Below the pieces are notes generated by a model. It was given only the letters and a program-made list of their open reading frames with translations. It made no database searches and was not told the origin of the DNA. Shown in pieces: positions 41,342 through 50,766 of a stretch of DNA of 64,000 nucleotides (position 1 is the first letter of the stretch; every line of letters begins with the position of its first letter). Origin of the DNA: DATFJT01 sp965230755 (GTDB taxonomy: Bacteria > Bacteroidota > Bacteroidia > Chitinophagales > Saprospiraceae); NCBI GenBank assembly GCA_965230755.1, contig CBDDLT010000016.1:248001-312000 (forward strand), read 5' to 3'. The position numbers were made by a program, and so were the translations under genes.

Positions 41342-42382
41342 TCAAAATCCTTCGTTCGCCAGTAAAATTTTTTTCGGATACTGGTGTTTTTGGTCAAAAA
41401 CGAAATCCCTATCGTTTAGAGTAAGAAGAAAAGCTATCAGATCCGTCTTCTCATTCGAACTTAATTGAATCGTAATGGTATCCACGGATTGATTATAGTC
41501 ATTGCGAACATTCAGCCTTCTTCCATTGTAATGATTCAGTACTTGTCTCAACTTTTTAAATCGGCCATCATGCATATAGGGAAAGGTATAACTCAAATTG
41601 CGTAATGATGGCATTTTGAACATCAGACTATCTTTCACTTCTCTTGTGAGTCCTAATCTTCCGAAATCATTCAAGGTCGTATCTACTTCCAGACCATTAA
41701 TGGCCAACTCACCACTAGTAAACAAAGGCTCCTTGTGACAAGCACTACAATTGTGTCTAAACAAGTAATAACCTCTTGCTTCCTGATCACTATAAACCGT
41801 TAAACCTCTTTGTATAGAATCGTATTTCGAACCACTTGAAACAAGGGTCAACTGAAATTGTGATAGGGCTTTTAAAATATGTTCACCTGTTACAATGCTG
41901 TCACCAAAGGCCTGAAAAAACAATGAAGGATAAATTTGCTTATTCTGCAGTTTCTCTACCACATTTTGCAAATCTTCCCCCATTTCATCCGGATGAGTAA
42001 TCGGAAATAGGGACTGCATATCCAAGTGATTGATGGCTCCATCCCACATAAAGGATTTGTGCCAGGCTAAATTGAACAAAGCAGGAGCATTTCTAGTGCC
42101 TATCGAATCGTGAATCCCATGACTTAGGGCGTGATCTGTATGCGCAAAGGCATTGTAAGGAGAGTGACAGGAAGCGCAGGAAATAGTATTATTCAAGGAT
42201 AAGATAGGATCATAGAACAAAGCTCTGCCCAAATCTATTTTTTCCTGAGTGAGCGGATTTTTTTGAAAATTATATGCCGGTTTTGGAAAATATTCCGGGT
42301 AATTAAATTCAATTGGTCCTTGAATCAATCCAGTAGCTACCATGAAAACAGTGAACAACAAAAGGAATATTCTAATCTTCAT
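41342..42382 (-). CDS. Dihaem MauG/MbnH-like cytochrome c peroxidase-family enzyme
   Basis: The 346-residue protein has a signal peptide and two covalent-haem sites, CASCH (69-73) and CSACH (212-216). The family loop PYMHDGRF is near residues 268-275, with Tyr269 in the position where MauG-type enzymes may use a Tyr ligand. It overlaps the MbnP gene by 11 bases. In a methanotroph the MauG homologue MbnH oxidises a Trp of MbnP to kynurenine; the fused arrangement here predicts the same pairing. Confidence 0.88.
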   Translation of the reverse strand: MKIRIFLLLFTVFMVATGLIQGPIEFNYPEYFPKPAYNFQKNPLTQEKIDLGRALFYDPILSLNNTISCASCHSPYNAFAHTDHALSHGIHDSIGTRNAPALFNLAWHKSFMWDGAINHLDMQSLFPITHPDEMGEDLQNVVEKLQNKQIYPSLFFQAFGDSIVTGEHILKALSQFQLTLVSSGSKYDSIQRGLTVYSDQEARGYYLFRHNCSACHKEPLFTSGELAINGLEVDTTLNDFGRLGLTREVKDSLMFKMPSLRNLSYTFPYMHDGRFKKLRQVLNHYNGRRLNVRNDYNQSVDTITIQLSSNEKTDLIAFLLTLNDRDFVFDQKHQYPKKILLANEGF

Positions 42383-43067
42383 TGGACACAGAAAAAAGTG
42401 AGGGTATGTTGTTCGAAAGTTCAGCGGCCTTCTTACCGGGACTCATTAAGTGATAGGTCTCTCCCATATCTACCATATCAAAAAATCTATCCATGCTAAG
42501 ATCAACGATGATATTTCGACCCGGAATAACATCAAATTCAAGATCACGTATGGTCTGATAAGGAGATTGATACCCACCAATATGGTATACAAAAGCATTC
42601 TGTCTCGCGGGACACTTCGGAGAAGTTCCTTCCAATTTAAAATTAATATAACCGCTTTGCCATGTCCAATACATTCCCTTGGTCGGATCCAAATCGCCCC
42701 CGAAAGCTCCTGAAACATTGGTTAAACTATCTATCCCCAAACTAAATTTAAGCTTAGAATAAGCCAAATCCTCCGGCAAGCTTATACTTAGCTTTAGGCT
42801 TTTGGGCTCCTCTAAATTGATGAGATGATAACTTTGGGGTTCTGCAAATACCAGCTCTTCTTGATCATAAAGTTCCAGTTTCGAAACATAGAACTTCAAT
42901 ACTTCAATTCGAACACCTTCAGGTGATGGTTCTTCCGATAAATCAGTTGGATTGATTAATTCCTCTTCGAAAAATGCTTGAAAAACAACATCTATCTCTG
43001 TCTCTGTTTGAGCAGAAAGTAGACCGGATAAAAAAGCCAACAATTGGACTAAAAGCAAATACCTCAT
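42372..43067 (-). CDS. MbnP-family copper-binding protein
   Basis: This 231-residue exported protein has the MbnP signature around GMYWTWQSGYINFKLEG (residues 131-147) with Trp134 and Trp136, one of which is the expected site of kynurenine formation. LGIDSLTNVSG (110-120) is also typical. MbnP relatives bind one Cu(I) only after modification by their MauG partner. It overlaps the Spy-like gene by four bases (ATGA) and the MauG gene by 11, a tight operon. Confidence 0.88.
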   Translation of the reverse strand: MRYLLLVQLLAFLSGLLSAQTETEIDVVFQAFFEEELINPTDLSEEPSPEGVRIEVLKFYVSKLELYDQEELVFAEPQSYHLINLEEPKSLKLSISLPEDLAYSKLKFSLGIDSLTNVSGAFGGDLDPTKGMYWTWQSGYINFKLEGTSPKCPARQNAFVYHIGGYQSPYQTIRDLEFDVIPGRNIIVDLSMDRFFDMVDMGETYHLMSPGKKAAELSNNIPSLFSVSNED

Positions 43068-43576
43068 CGATGCCCTTCTTTATTCGGATGAACTTTTCCA
43101 TTTCTTGGCGGAGGTGGGTGCTTTACATGTTCATTGAGAATGAACTTCAGCGTCTCCTCTAAAAATTCGTCAAAGTGCTCCAACTGGTCCGGAGATAATA
43201 TTTCCTTTACTTCAGAATAATGTTGATAGGTGTATTCGATTTTCTTTCCCTCTATTTCTTGGATCAAATCTATTATCGAATCATGATCCACTTTTTCATT
43301 ACCATCCAAGTGTTCAAAGAATAAAGGCTTCAGCAATTTCCTCTGAGACTTGCTCAGTGAATCAATATGACTTCTGTGCTTCTTAGCCAAACCTACAAAA
43401 ACACTGCTTTGCTCTTCGTCCATTCCAAATATTTCCTTTGCAATTTTCCCGGGATGGTGGTGCATCTTAGCATTATGTTTTTTTGGTTTAGACCATACAA
43501 AAAAACCTATTACTAGAGTATTGAGGACCAATAAAAACAAGATGATCAACTGATATAATCTGGCACTTTTCATCAT
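43064..43576 (-). CDS. Spy/CpxP-like periplasmic protein with N-terminal anchor
   Basis: This 170-residue protein has one TM helix (about 9-28, LFLLVLNTLVIGFFVW) and a helical, His-rich periplasmic domain (HNAKMHHHPGKIAKEIFGM, LSPDQLEHFDEFLEETL). The layout matches heavy-metal-resistance / CpxP-fold proteins such as CnrX, which sense metals for ECF systems. The C-terminus is rich in His and Pro. It overlaps the upstream membrane-protein gene by four bases. Confidence 0.78.
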   Translation of the reverse strand: MMKSARLYQLIILFLLVLNTLVIGFFVWSKPKKHNAKMHHHPGKIAKEIFGMDEEQSSVFVGLAKKHRSHIDSLSKSQRKLLKPLFFEHLDGNEKVDHDSIIDLIQEIEGKKIEYTYQHYSEVKEILSPDQLEHFDEFLEETLKFILNEHVKHPPPPRNGKVHPNKEGHR

Positions 43577-43872
43577 CGATACAGTTGATAATCAGAAATA
43601 AGAGCCTGATGATCTCCAGACCAATTCTCATCCACAATTTCTTGTTGATTGCTGTGCTGCTGATAATATCTCAACGAAAAGACATTGATAAAAAGCAGTA
43701 ATGCGGCTGCAACACCGATCAATCCGAATTCTTTCATCGAAACAACTCTGGGTTTAGATGAAAAAACACGCTGTTCAATTCTAGAATACAAAAAAGAAGG
43801 CGGCTCAGCACGCTTTATATCTTTCCCGCTTTCGAGAATGTCATCAATCCATTGGTCTTTTTGTTCCTTCAT
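43573..43872 (-). CDS. Small single-TM protein, probable anti-sigma factor
   Basis: I chose the ATG at 43872 (99 residues); the longer reading from 43986 adds 38 residues without protein-like character. A charged N-terminus (EQKDQWIDDILESGKDIKRAEPP) precedes one TM (FGLIGVAAALLLFINVFSL, about 48-67). This resembles short anti-sigma proteins encoded between an ECF sigma gene and a Spy/CpxP-like gene. The sigma gene is missing directly upstream; the nearest on the same strand is at 47448-48030. Confidence 0.6.
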   Translation of the reverse strand: MKEQKDQWIDDILESGKDIKRAEPPSFLYSRIEQRVFSSKPRVVSMKEFGLIGVAAALLLFINVFSLRYYQQHSNQQEIVDENWSGDHQALISDYQLYR

Positions 43873-44040
43873 GTTTTCAACTCCTTGGTCTTTTGACAAC
43901 AAAAAAGGAAAAATCCTTCGCTTTAGACTAATATTTCTACAATTACAGGAAAAAAGTATCCATGCCTTTTCTGAGTAGGTGATCAACTAAGTATCCGTCT
44001 CCGTAAACTGCGCGGTCTACAAATCATTTTATGCACGCAC

Positions 44041-45717
44041 TTATTCGACCATAAGCTTTGTAACACCTACGTCTTTGATCTCCAAAAAATACAAGTTGGG
44101 CTCCAAATCACCAATATATAGATATTTCATGCCTCCATTTCCCGTTTCAGATATTCTAATCCGTCCTAAGACATCATATACTCTGATGTCCGCCATTTTT
44201 CCATTATCCCAAGTCAATTGAACGGTTTGGTTCGCGGGATTGGGAAATGCCCGTACTTGAAATTCTTCTGGAGTATAAGTATCGACGAGTTCATCACAAT
44301 ACTCCTCATTCGGACTTAGTTCGATAAAACCTTTAGCGGATAAATCCCTGCCGTCAAATGCACTGTATTCAGGAGGATAACGAAATGCTCTAAATGTAAG
44401 GTTATTGTTCAGTTCCAACATCGTCCCTTGGTCAACAGCATTCCCTCTTAACAATGGAGTCACGTATTCCCAAACAATTTCGTTTTCTGGATTTAATTCG
44501 ACCATATACCCTTGACGACCGCTACAGGCTAAAATATTGCCATTGGGAAGAATTTGTGCAGAGGATAATCCGGTAGAATAAAAGGAAAAAGTATCCGGAT
44601 GAGTTATAGTATTATCTAATTCGTAGGGCGGGAAACTCCCGTTAAAGTGTTCGTAGTCCACCAAATACATGTTCCATGTGGACTCGAAAATTTCGATGGC
44701 TGAATAGCCTGGCAATCTATTGTTAAAAACTACTACATGGTTGGCCAATGGATGATTGTCAGGCAAAAATTCATTGGCCCAATGCGTGTCGTGTTGATAG
44801 AATAAGAGTTGGTCGGTAGAATCACCTTTTTGATAAGCCGCTAGATTTCCAAAACGATATAATAAGTCTCCCCCGTGATTGCTATTCCCACCAAAATGTC
44901 CAGCAGCTTGGGCGGTTGTCGTAGAATGATCAATGATCCATAATTCACTGAAAGTGGGAACACTGATCATGATCTGATCCAATTCAGCATTATAATCTAA
45001 GGCATTCGTATGCATCCAATCCGAAGCTCCATTATTGGTATCGTAGTTGACATCGATTAATTCTTTATGATCACTCACCACTCCATAATTGAGCTTGGTG
45101 TCATCGTAGTCCTGAATAAGATGGTCCCATGCATGCCATTCCCAAACGATTTCATCAGTATCAGGATTGATCTCAAAGACCATGTCAGGCCACAGTACTT
45201 CCTGATTCAATAGATCGGGCCTGCGTCCATTGGCGATAGCCTCTGCGTTAGATTTTAACTCCCAGGCCAGCATCAAAATATTGCCATTGGGCATTGGGGC
45301 AATATCGTGGTGTAAACGCATAGAGTCGTTGTTCATTTCGAAAGACCAGAGTAGATCGTTATCCCAAGATCGGATTTCGACAATAGCACCTCCACCACCA
45401 GCCCATATATTATCTCCGGCAACAGAAGCATTCCTCTTGGCTTTGATGATCGATCCATCCGGTCTGATATATGCAGTGTTTCCCGGACGGAAATTCTCAT
45501 CATCCACCCATGTATGCACGATCTCACCACAATTATTGATTAAGTAAACATTGGGCTGGTTATGGGGATAAAATAGGGTATAACCCTGGTATGATTGGGT
45601 AATATCATAGCTCAGCAAACCCACAGTATTTTGCGCGTTGACCGCAGTACCAAACCAATTAATAGAGAAGTAAAGTGGTAATATGCATTTTAAAAAAATC
45701 GATAAAAATGTCTTCAT
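44041..45717 (-). CDS. Aryl-sulfotransferase-like secreted protein, T9SS (paralog A)
   Basis: This 558-residue protein has a signal peptide and an ASST-type six-bladed propeller (about 45-470) with IVHTWVDDENF, HHDIAPMPNGNILML, MHTNALDYNAELDQIM and FYQHDTHWA. A T9SS type A sorting domain follows (AFPNPANQTVQL). ASST enzymes move sulfate between phenols using active-site His residues. It is 10 bases after paralog B and probably cotranscribed. The acceptor is unknown; Bacteroidota homologues may have other roles. Confidence 0.85.
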   Translation of the reverse strand: MKTFLSIFLKCILPLYFSINWFGTAVNAQNTVGLLSYDITQSYQGYTLFYPHNQPNVYLINNCGEIVHTWVDDENFRPGNTAYIRPDGSIIKAKRNASVAGDNIWAGGGGAIVEIRSWDNDLLWSFEMNNDSMRLHHDIAPMPNGNILMLAWELKSNAEAIANGRRPDLLNQEVLWPDMVFEINPDTDEIVWEWHAWDHLIQDYDDTKLNYGVVSDHKELIDVNYDTNNGASDWMHTNALDYNAELDQIMISVPTFSELWIIDHSTTTAQAAGHFGGNSNHGGDLLYRFGNLAAYQKGDSTDQLLFYQHDTHWANEFLPDNHPLANHVVVFNNRLPGYSAIEIFESTWNMYLVDYEHFNGSFPPYELDNTITHPDTFSFYSTGLSSAQILPNGNILACSGRQGYMVELNPENEIVWEYVTPLLRGNAVDQGTMLELNNNLTFRAFRYPPEYSAFDGRDLSAKGFIELSPNEEYCDELVDTYTPEEFQVRAFPNPANQTVQLTWDNGKMADIRVYDVLGRIRISETGNGGMKYLYIGDLEPNLYFLEIKDVGVTKLMVE

Positions 45718-45727
45718 AGTTTAGCTT

Positions 45728-47314
45728 TTACTGGACTACTAATTTAAAGGTTTTGCTCGCCTTCGTCTCTTCCTCCGACACATGTATAAAGTAGATTCCT
45801 TCCTTCAAAGATCTCAAAGAAATAAGACGTTTTGGAGTTGTCGTTTTCCCATTGAGCATGCTTCGACCCATGACATCTAAAATTCGATAATCTAGATGAT
45901 CGCGATCCTCACCAATCAATTGAATAGTTTTATAATCTACATAGTGAATGGACAGCTCCTTGAGTCCTCCGTCAACTTCTTCCACATCAACGACCAACTC
46001 GCATTCATATGTGCTGGTGTCATTGGCTAATCTTCCCTTTGGGATAAGATCCTTTCCTGAAAAAGCTTCATAATCTAATGAATACTTTTCCGCTCGATAA
46101 ACTGTATTTCCCGGAATTTGGTATTCCCATACTTTCTCCCTATTGGCATTCAGTTCAAATAATCTATTCGTCATCCCTTCGGTAATGAATACATTGCCAT
46201 TTTCAAATACTTCGGCACCAGATAAGTAACCAGAGTAGAATTTTTCTTGATCTTGACCAGAAAAAATGAGATCAGGAACCTCAGGTAAAAATGCTTCTCC
46301 ATCAGAAATGGTATAGTTTCCATTCTCATCAATGTGAGTATCGATGATCGGAACGTTGGAGAATCTATCCTCCAAATCTTCTATGAACGGACGATTTAGA
46401 CCATTATTATAACAGGATAATTTACCGGCATGAGGGCCTTCCGATATCCATTTTGGATTGTGCTGGAAATAGAGAAACCGATCAATCTCTGTCCCTCTTC
46501 CGTAGTTTTTCGGATTTCCCCACCGATATAGAATATCTCCACCTTTGCCTGAATTACCTCCAATATGGCCTGATGCCTCTTCCGTAGTTGTAGAGTGATC
46601 AATAATGATAATCTCACTCATTTTTCTCACACTTAAGGCGATTTGATCAAGCTCTTCATTGTAATCCATTCCATTAATCATAAAGGACTCTCCAAAAGTC
46701 CAGTCAAAGCTTGAAATAGCATCCATATTAAGTAACTCGGGATGATCCGCTACAATTCCGTAATTTGGAAGTTCAGGATCCCTTTCTTGTATAACATGGT
46801 CTGAAATTCTCCACTCCCACACTATTTCTCCAGAAATACCATCAATTTCCAAAACAACATCAATGACTCCATAGTTAACCGAAAAGCCCAGTTCTTCAAA
46901 TTCCTGGGCTGAGAACGCTCTCCTTCCAACGGATAGGTAGTTACCATTATTTAATTTGACCTGCTCATAAGCCAATTGGAGGTTTCCTTCATCAAGAACA
47001 CTGAGCTCTACATCTAGTACTCCATCCCAATCAAATTCATATATCTTATTGAGATCGGCATACATTAAATTCCCATTGGGTAAAATCTTAGCGTGATAAA
47101 ATACACCCGTCGCATCCGTCCATCGATGGACCACTTCACCACAATTATCTATGAGATAATTGTAAAACAAGGTGTAACTTTTTTTGGCCTCAGGGCTATT
47201 TAATATGATTCCTCCTTCGGGTTGAGAAAATCCGCCCTTTACTAAGAAAATAACAAAGCCTATTATAAAAAAGGACCTTGGTATTATCCCATGAAACTTT
47301 ATACTTGCGATCAT
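45728..47314 (-). CDS. Aryl-sulfotransferase-like secreted protein, T9SS (paralog B, His residues lost)
   Basis: A 528-residue paralog of the downstream gene, alignable throughout (NCGEVVHRWTDATG, DYNEELDQIALSV, IIDHSTTTEEASGHIGGNS). Compared with paralog A, HHDIAPMPNGN is replaced by YEQVKLNNGN, MHTNALDYN by MINGMDYN, and QHDTHW by QHNPKW. Several histidines are thus gone, so this copy may not transfer sulfate. It ends in a degenerate T9SS-like domain (KEGIYFIHVSEEE). It is upstream of paralog A by 10 bases. Confidence 0.8.
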   Translation of the reverse strand: MIASIKFHGIIPRSFFIIGFVIFLVKGGFSQPEGGIILNSPEAKKSYTLFYNYLIDNCGEVVHRWTDATGVFYHAKILPNGNLMYADLNKIYEFDWDGVLDVELSVLDEGNLQLAYEQVKLNNGNYLSVGRRAFSAQEFEELGFSVNYGVIDVVLEIDGISGEIVWEWRISDHVIQERDPELPNYGIVADHPELLNMDAISSFDWTFGESFMINGMDYNEELDQIALSVRKMSEIIIIDHSTTTEEASGHIGGNSGKGGDILYRWGNPKNYGRGTEIDRFLYFQHNPKWISEGPHAGKLSCYNNGLNRPFIEDLEDRFSNVPIIDTHIDENGNYTISDGEAFLPEVPDLIFSGQDQEKFYSGYLSGAEVFENGNVFITEGMTNRLFELNANREKVWEYQIPGNTVYRAEKYSLDYEAFSGKDLIPKGRLANDTSTYECELVVDVEEVDGGLKELSIHYVDYKTIQLIGEDRDHLDYRILDVMGRSMLNGKTTTPKRLISLRSLKEGIYFIHVSEEETKASKTFKLVVQ

Positions 47315-47447
47315 TAGTGCTTGATTTATAATTATGGTTCACTCCAGGAATAAACAATCTCGTCTTAATCTTTTCACTCTTACAATCCATCAATAGGCCT
47401 AAACGCGGCTTGGAAAGAGAAGTTTTTTTCTAAAGGATGCCGTAAGG

Positions 47448-48030
47448 TTATTTTTTTCTTTTCGGTGCCATACGCTCCAATCGCAATCTCAAATTCTTCT
47501 TAGCCCTTTGCAATAATGATTCAACGGCCTTCAGAGAGGTCTGCATAATATCCGCAACTTCCTGTCTAGGCAGTTCCTCGATGAAGCTCAATATAAATGC
47601 TGTTTTCTGTGTAGCGGGCAAAGACTCAATAGCCTTGAATAAATACTTCGCTTTCTCTTTGTTTTCAAGAATAACTCCGGGGTGATCAAAGTCTACTTTT
47701 TGCACTTCATCTGCACCTAGCCTGAGGGTAGTCTTCCTTTTTTTTCGTTTTAAATGATTGATACTACAGTTGATGGTAATTCTATAAACCCAAGTGCTGA
47801 CTGCAGAATTTCCTTTAAATTTTGCAGCGTTTTTAAATATTCGAACGAAGACATCCTGCGCTATCTCTTCCGCATCTTCTTTATTTTGAGCATAGGATAA
47901 AGCTGTATTATAGACCTTTGCACCAAATATATTGTAGAATTCCCGGAAGGCTTTCTCATCTGACTGAGCTATTGCTCTTAATAACCTCGATATTTCTACA
48001 TCGTCCTTGATCGTTGATGATATTTAACAT
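47448..48030 (-). CDS. ECF-type sigma factor with a displaced start (one-base shift near the 5' end)
   Basis: In one frame the minus strand encodes sigma region 2 (AQSDEKAFREFYNIFGAKVY, EEIAQDVFVRIFKN, STWVYRITINCSINHLK) and region 4 (LPATQKTAFILSFIEELPRQEVADIM), ending in a basic tail at 47448. This frame has no ATG, GTG or TTG before region 2; it is open back to a TAA at 48024-48026. The only good ATG, at 48030, is one base out of frame. Skipping one C at 48003 gives MLNIINDQG followed by DVEISRLLRA. So there is either an extra base or a non-AUG start. A GTG at 47705 would leave region 4 only. Confidence 0.75.
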
Positions 48031-48174
48031 CTAAGAAAGTGCGGTCCATTCGATCAATATATCTTCATAAACTTATTTACTTTCCCCTTCACAATCTTAA
48101 ATCCCTATGAGTTCACAAACGAAAACATCTAAATTAATTCTTTTCACTTCAAATTTAATATCTTTGAAAGGACT

Positions 48175-48642
48175 ATGTTTTTTGCGAATAACATATTGAA
48201 ACTTCTGGCCTTATCCTTGGCTTTGCTCCTTTTATTGAGTTCTGTCAATGTTTCCATTGATTTGCACTTTTGTCAAAGTCATCTCAAGTCTTTTAGTTTA
48301 ATAGGAAAAGCGAAGAATTGTCATGAATTGGCGAAGGAAAAAGCTTCTTGTCCTCATCACAAGAAGGATTTAGCGCTAACTGGCGGTACTTCCTGCGCTG
48401 AAGATCAGGAAATGAAGGACTGTTGTCGCAATCAAACGATCCATGTTCAATCTGAGATTGATGAGCCCATTCTTCATTTTGATTTTTTCACTCCTAAGCT
48501 TCAAAATTTTGTAGTAGCATTGGTATTTACTTTGTTCTCTGATTTTCTAAATCAGGAACAAGAGTTCATCCCTTTCGCTCACTACAAACCTCCATTAATA
48601 CAGAAGGACTTACCGGTCCTTTTTGAGTCTTTTCTTTTATAG
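48175..48642 (+). CDS. HYC_CC_PP-family membrane-associated protein
   Basis: This 155-residue protein has an N-terminal TM or signal helix, His31-Phe-Cys33 soon after it, a Cys pair at 83-84 (DCC) and Pro-Pro at 139-140, the pattern that names the HYC_CC_PP family. Other Cys and His (CPHH, TSCAED) suggest metal binding in the periplasm. It is 112 bases before the MbnP gene on the same strand, first of a probable copper operon. Function unproven. Confidence 0.8.
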   Translation: MFFANNILKLLALSLALLLLLSSVNVSIDLHFCQSHLKSFSLIGKAKNCHELAKEKASCPHHKKDLALTGGTSCAEDQEMKDCCRNQTIHVQSEIDEPILHFDFFTPKLQNFVVALVFTLFSDFLNQEQEFIPFAHYKPPLIQKDLPVLFESFLL

Positions 48643-48754
48643 TTTTTTATTGAGTAAATCAAGCATTTTGAGATTAGTTCTTTATGCTTGAGTATGTCAT
48701 TTCCTTTTGAGGAATTCTAACTAACTATTAATTACTTAATAAAAGCTAAATAAA

Positions 48755-49738
48755 ATGAAACATTTAATTCTCTCCATAACAGCTTTGTTACTGCTTACAA
48801 TAAGTAGCTTCGGTCAAAACAATGTTGTATTGAATATTCATCATTTACTAGGAGAAGAGGCCATTGGTACCGAAGTAGAAGCCAAAAACAACATTGACCA
48901 CGACTTTAAAGTGGAAAGACTTCAATATTATATCTCGGAAATCTCTATTATTCATGACGGAGGATCTGAGACTTTGATAGAAGAGCTGTGGGTTCTTGTG
49001 GATGCTCTAGCTAGAAGCGAGAACGACGTGAATTTGGTCAAAGTAGATTTGGGCACCCATAATATTAGTCAAGTCGAAAAGATCAAATTTCATATAGGGG
49101 TGGATTCTGTGCACAACCACCTTGACCCTGCTAGCTATGATAGTTGGCATCCTTTAGCACCACAATTTCCATCGATGCATTGGGGTTGGGCTGCTGGTTA
49201 TCGGTTTGTAGCATTTGAAGGAAAAGGTAGTCGACTTTTCAACCAAGTATTTGAGCTTCATGGACTGGATGACAGTAATTATTATACCACTGAAGTGGAG
49301 ATTAGTACTAGTGCTAATGACGGTCAGATCGTCATCAACCTTGATGCGGATTACGAAAGGGCCATGGAAGATATCAATGTAAACGCGGGTCCAATTGTGC
49401 ATGGTACAGCATTCGAAGCTCGGGAGTGTCTAGAAAATTTCAGAGATCATGTTTTTACTCCATCGGAAATTACAAGCTCTACGATAGACCAGAATTTGAT
49501 AAAAGACCTTAGAATTTTCCCTAATCCAGTATCGGACGGTTCAATTCAAATAAAGTTCGACCACGAAGATAATTTTCAAATGTCAATCAAGACAATTGAC
49601 GGAAAGGAACTTCAGTTTTGGAATAATGTTTCCGATGGTCAAATTCTGGATTTAAGTAAAATATCTTCCGGGACATATCTTGTATATCTCATGAAAGAAG
49701 GAAGTTTTGTGGCCGTCGAAAAGTTGATGATCAAATAA
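48755..49738 (+). CDS. MbnP-family protein fused to a T9SS sorting domain
   Basis: The 327-residue protein has a signal peptide, an MbnP domain (about 22-225) with IGVDSVHNH (114-122) and MHWGWAAGYRF (141-151), including Trp143 and Trp145, then a T9SS type A domain (IFPNPVSDGSIQI, SSGTYLVYLM). The sorting domain sends it across the outer membrane, unlike the shorter minus-strand MbnP. Two MauG-like genes follow at 7 and 4 bases, so it is the likely substrate of one or both. Confidence 0.88.
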   Translation: MKHLILSITALLLLTISSFGQNNVVLNIHHLLGEEAIGTEVEAKNNIDHDFKVERLQYYISEISIIHDGGSETLIEELWVLVDALARSENDVNLVKVDLGTHNISQVEKIKFHIGVDSVHNHLDPASYDSWHPLAPQFPSMHWGWAAGYRFVAFEGKGSRLFNQVFELHGLDDSNYYTTEVEISTSANDGQIVINLDADYERAMEDINVNAGPIVHGTAFEARECLENFRDHVFTPSEITSSTIDQNLIKDLRIFPNPVSDGSIQIKFDHEDNFQMSIKTIDGKELQFWNNVSDGQILDLSKISSGTYLVYLMKEGSFVAVEKLMIK

Positions 49739-49745
49739 TTACTCC

Positions 49746-50762
49746 ATGAGGTGGGTAACGATCATTTTCTCCGCAATACTTGTTATTTCGGCATGTCAAG
49801 ACGATGAGGTACAAATAATCTCAGCTCCGACTGGGCTTATGGAACTTCCCAAGGGATTCGAACCAATCGAATTTCCGGAAGACAACGAATTTTCAGAAGC
49901 GCGATGGATCTTAGGTAAAAAGTTGTTTTTCGACCCCATCATGTCTTCTGACAGTTCGATCAGCTGTGCATCTTGTCACAAGCCTGAGCTGGCCTTCAGT
50001 GACGATGTATCTATCAGTCCTGGAGTTGATGAAAGGCTGGGGGAGCGCAATGCGCCATCTATAGCCAATATTGCTTATCATCCTTATTTCACTCGTGAAG
50101 GAGGGGTGCCAACTCTAGAAATGCAAGTGTTGGTTCCAATCCAGGAGCATGCTGAATTTGACTTTAACATTGTGTTGCTTTCTGATAGACTTTCTCAAGA
50201 GCCGGACTATGTTCAAATGTCAGTGGAGGCCTATGATAGGCAACCCGATCCTTTTGTTATTACTAGGGCTTTGGCTTGTTTTGAAAGAAGCTTAATCAGT
50301 GGGTTTAGTCCCTACGATCAATATGTTCACTATGATTATTCCGAATCCCTAAGTGATTCGGAAGTACGTGGTATGCAACTTTTTAATAGCGATAAAACGA
50401 ATTGCTCGACCTGCCATGAGGGTTTTAACTTTAGCAACTACGGTTTTGCCAACAACGGCTTGTACGAAGATTATCCTGACTTGGGTCGTATGAGATTGAC
50501 AGGACAAGAGTCCGACAGGGCTATGTTCAAAATTCCCAGTCTACGAAATGTCGGATTAACTGCTCCTTATATGCATGATGGTTCTATGAAGACTCTTCAA
50601 GATGTGATAGAGCATTATGATCAAGGAGGGAAAGAGAATGCGCAAAAAAGCGAATTAATCAAGCCATTAAACCTAACAGAACAGGAGAAAAGAGATTTGA
50701 TCAGTTTTTTGGAATCTTTAACGGATCAGTCCTTTATCGACAATCCCTTATTTAAAAATTAA
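49746..50762 (+). CDS. Dihaem MauG/MbnH-like lipoprotein (first of two)
   Basis: The 338-residue protein has a lipoprotein signal (VISACQDDE, Cys17), haem sites CASCH (74-78) and CSTCH (220-224), and APYMHDGS (273-280) with Tyr275. The catalytic spacing is that of MauG and bacterial dihaem peroxidases. It lies 7 bases after the MbnP gene. The lipid anchor would place it in the outer membrane, facing the periplasm or the surface. Confidence 0.9.
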   Translation: MRWVTIIFSAILVISACQDDEVQIISAPTGLMELPKGFEPIEFPEDNEFSEARWILGKKLFFDPIMSSDSSISCASCHKPELAFSDDVSISPGVDERLGERNAPSIANIAYHPYFTREGGVPTLEMQVLVPIQEHAEFDFNIVLLSDRLSQEPDYVQMSVEAYDRQPDPFVITRALACFERSLISGFSPYDQYVHYDYSESLSDSEVRGMQLFNSDKTNCSTCHEGFNFSNYGFANNGLYEDYPDLGRMRLTGQESDRAMFKIPSLRNVGLTAPYMHDGSMKTLQDVIEHYDQGGKENAQKSELIKPLNLTEQEKRDLISFLESLTDQSFIDNPLFKN

Positions 50763-50766
50763 TAAA

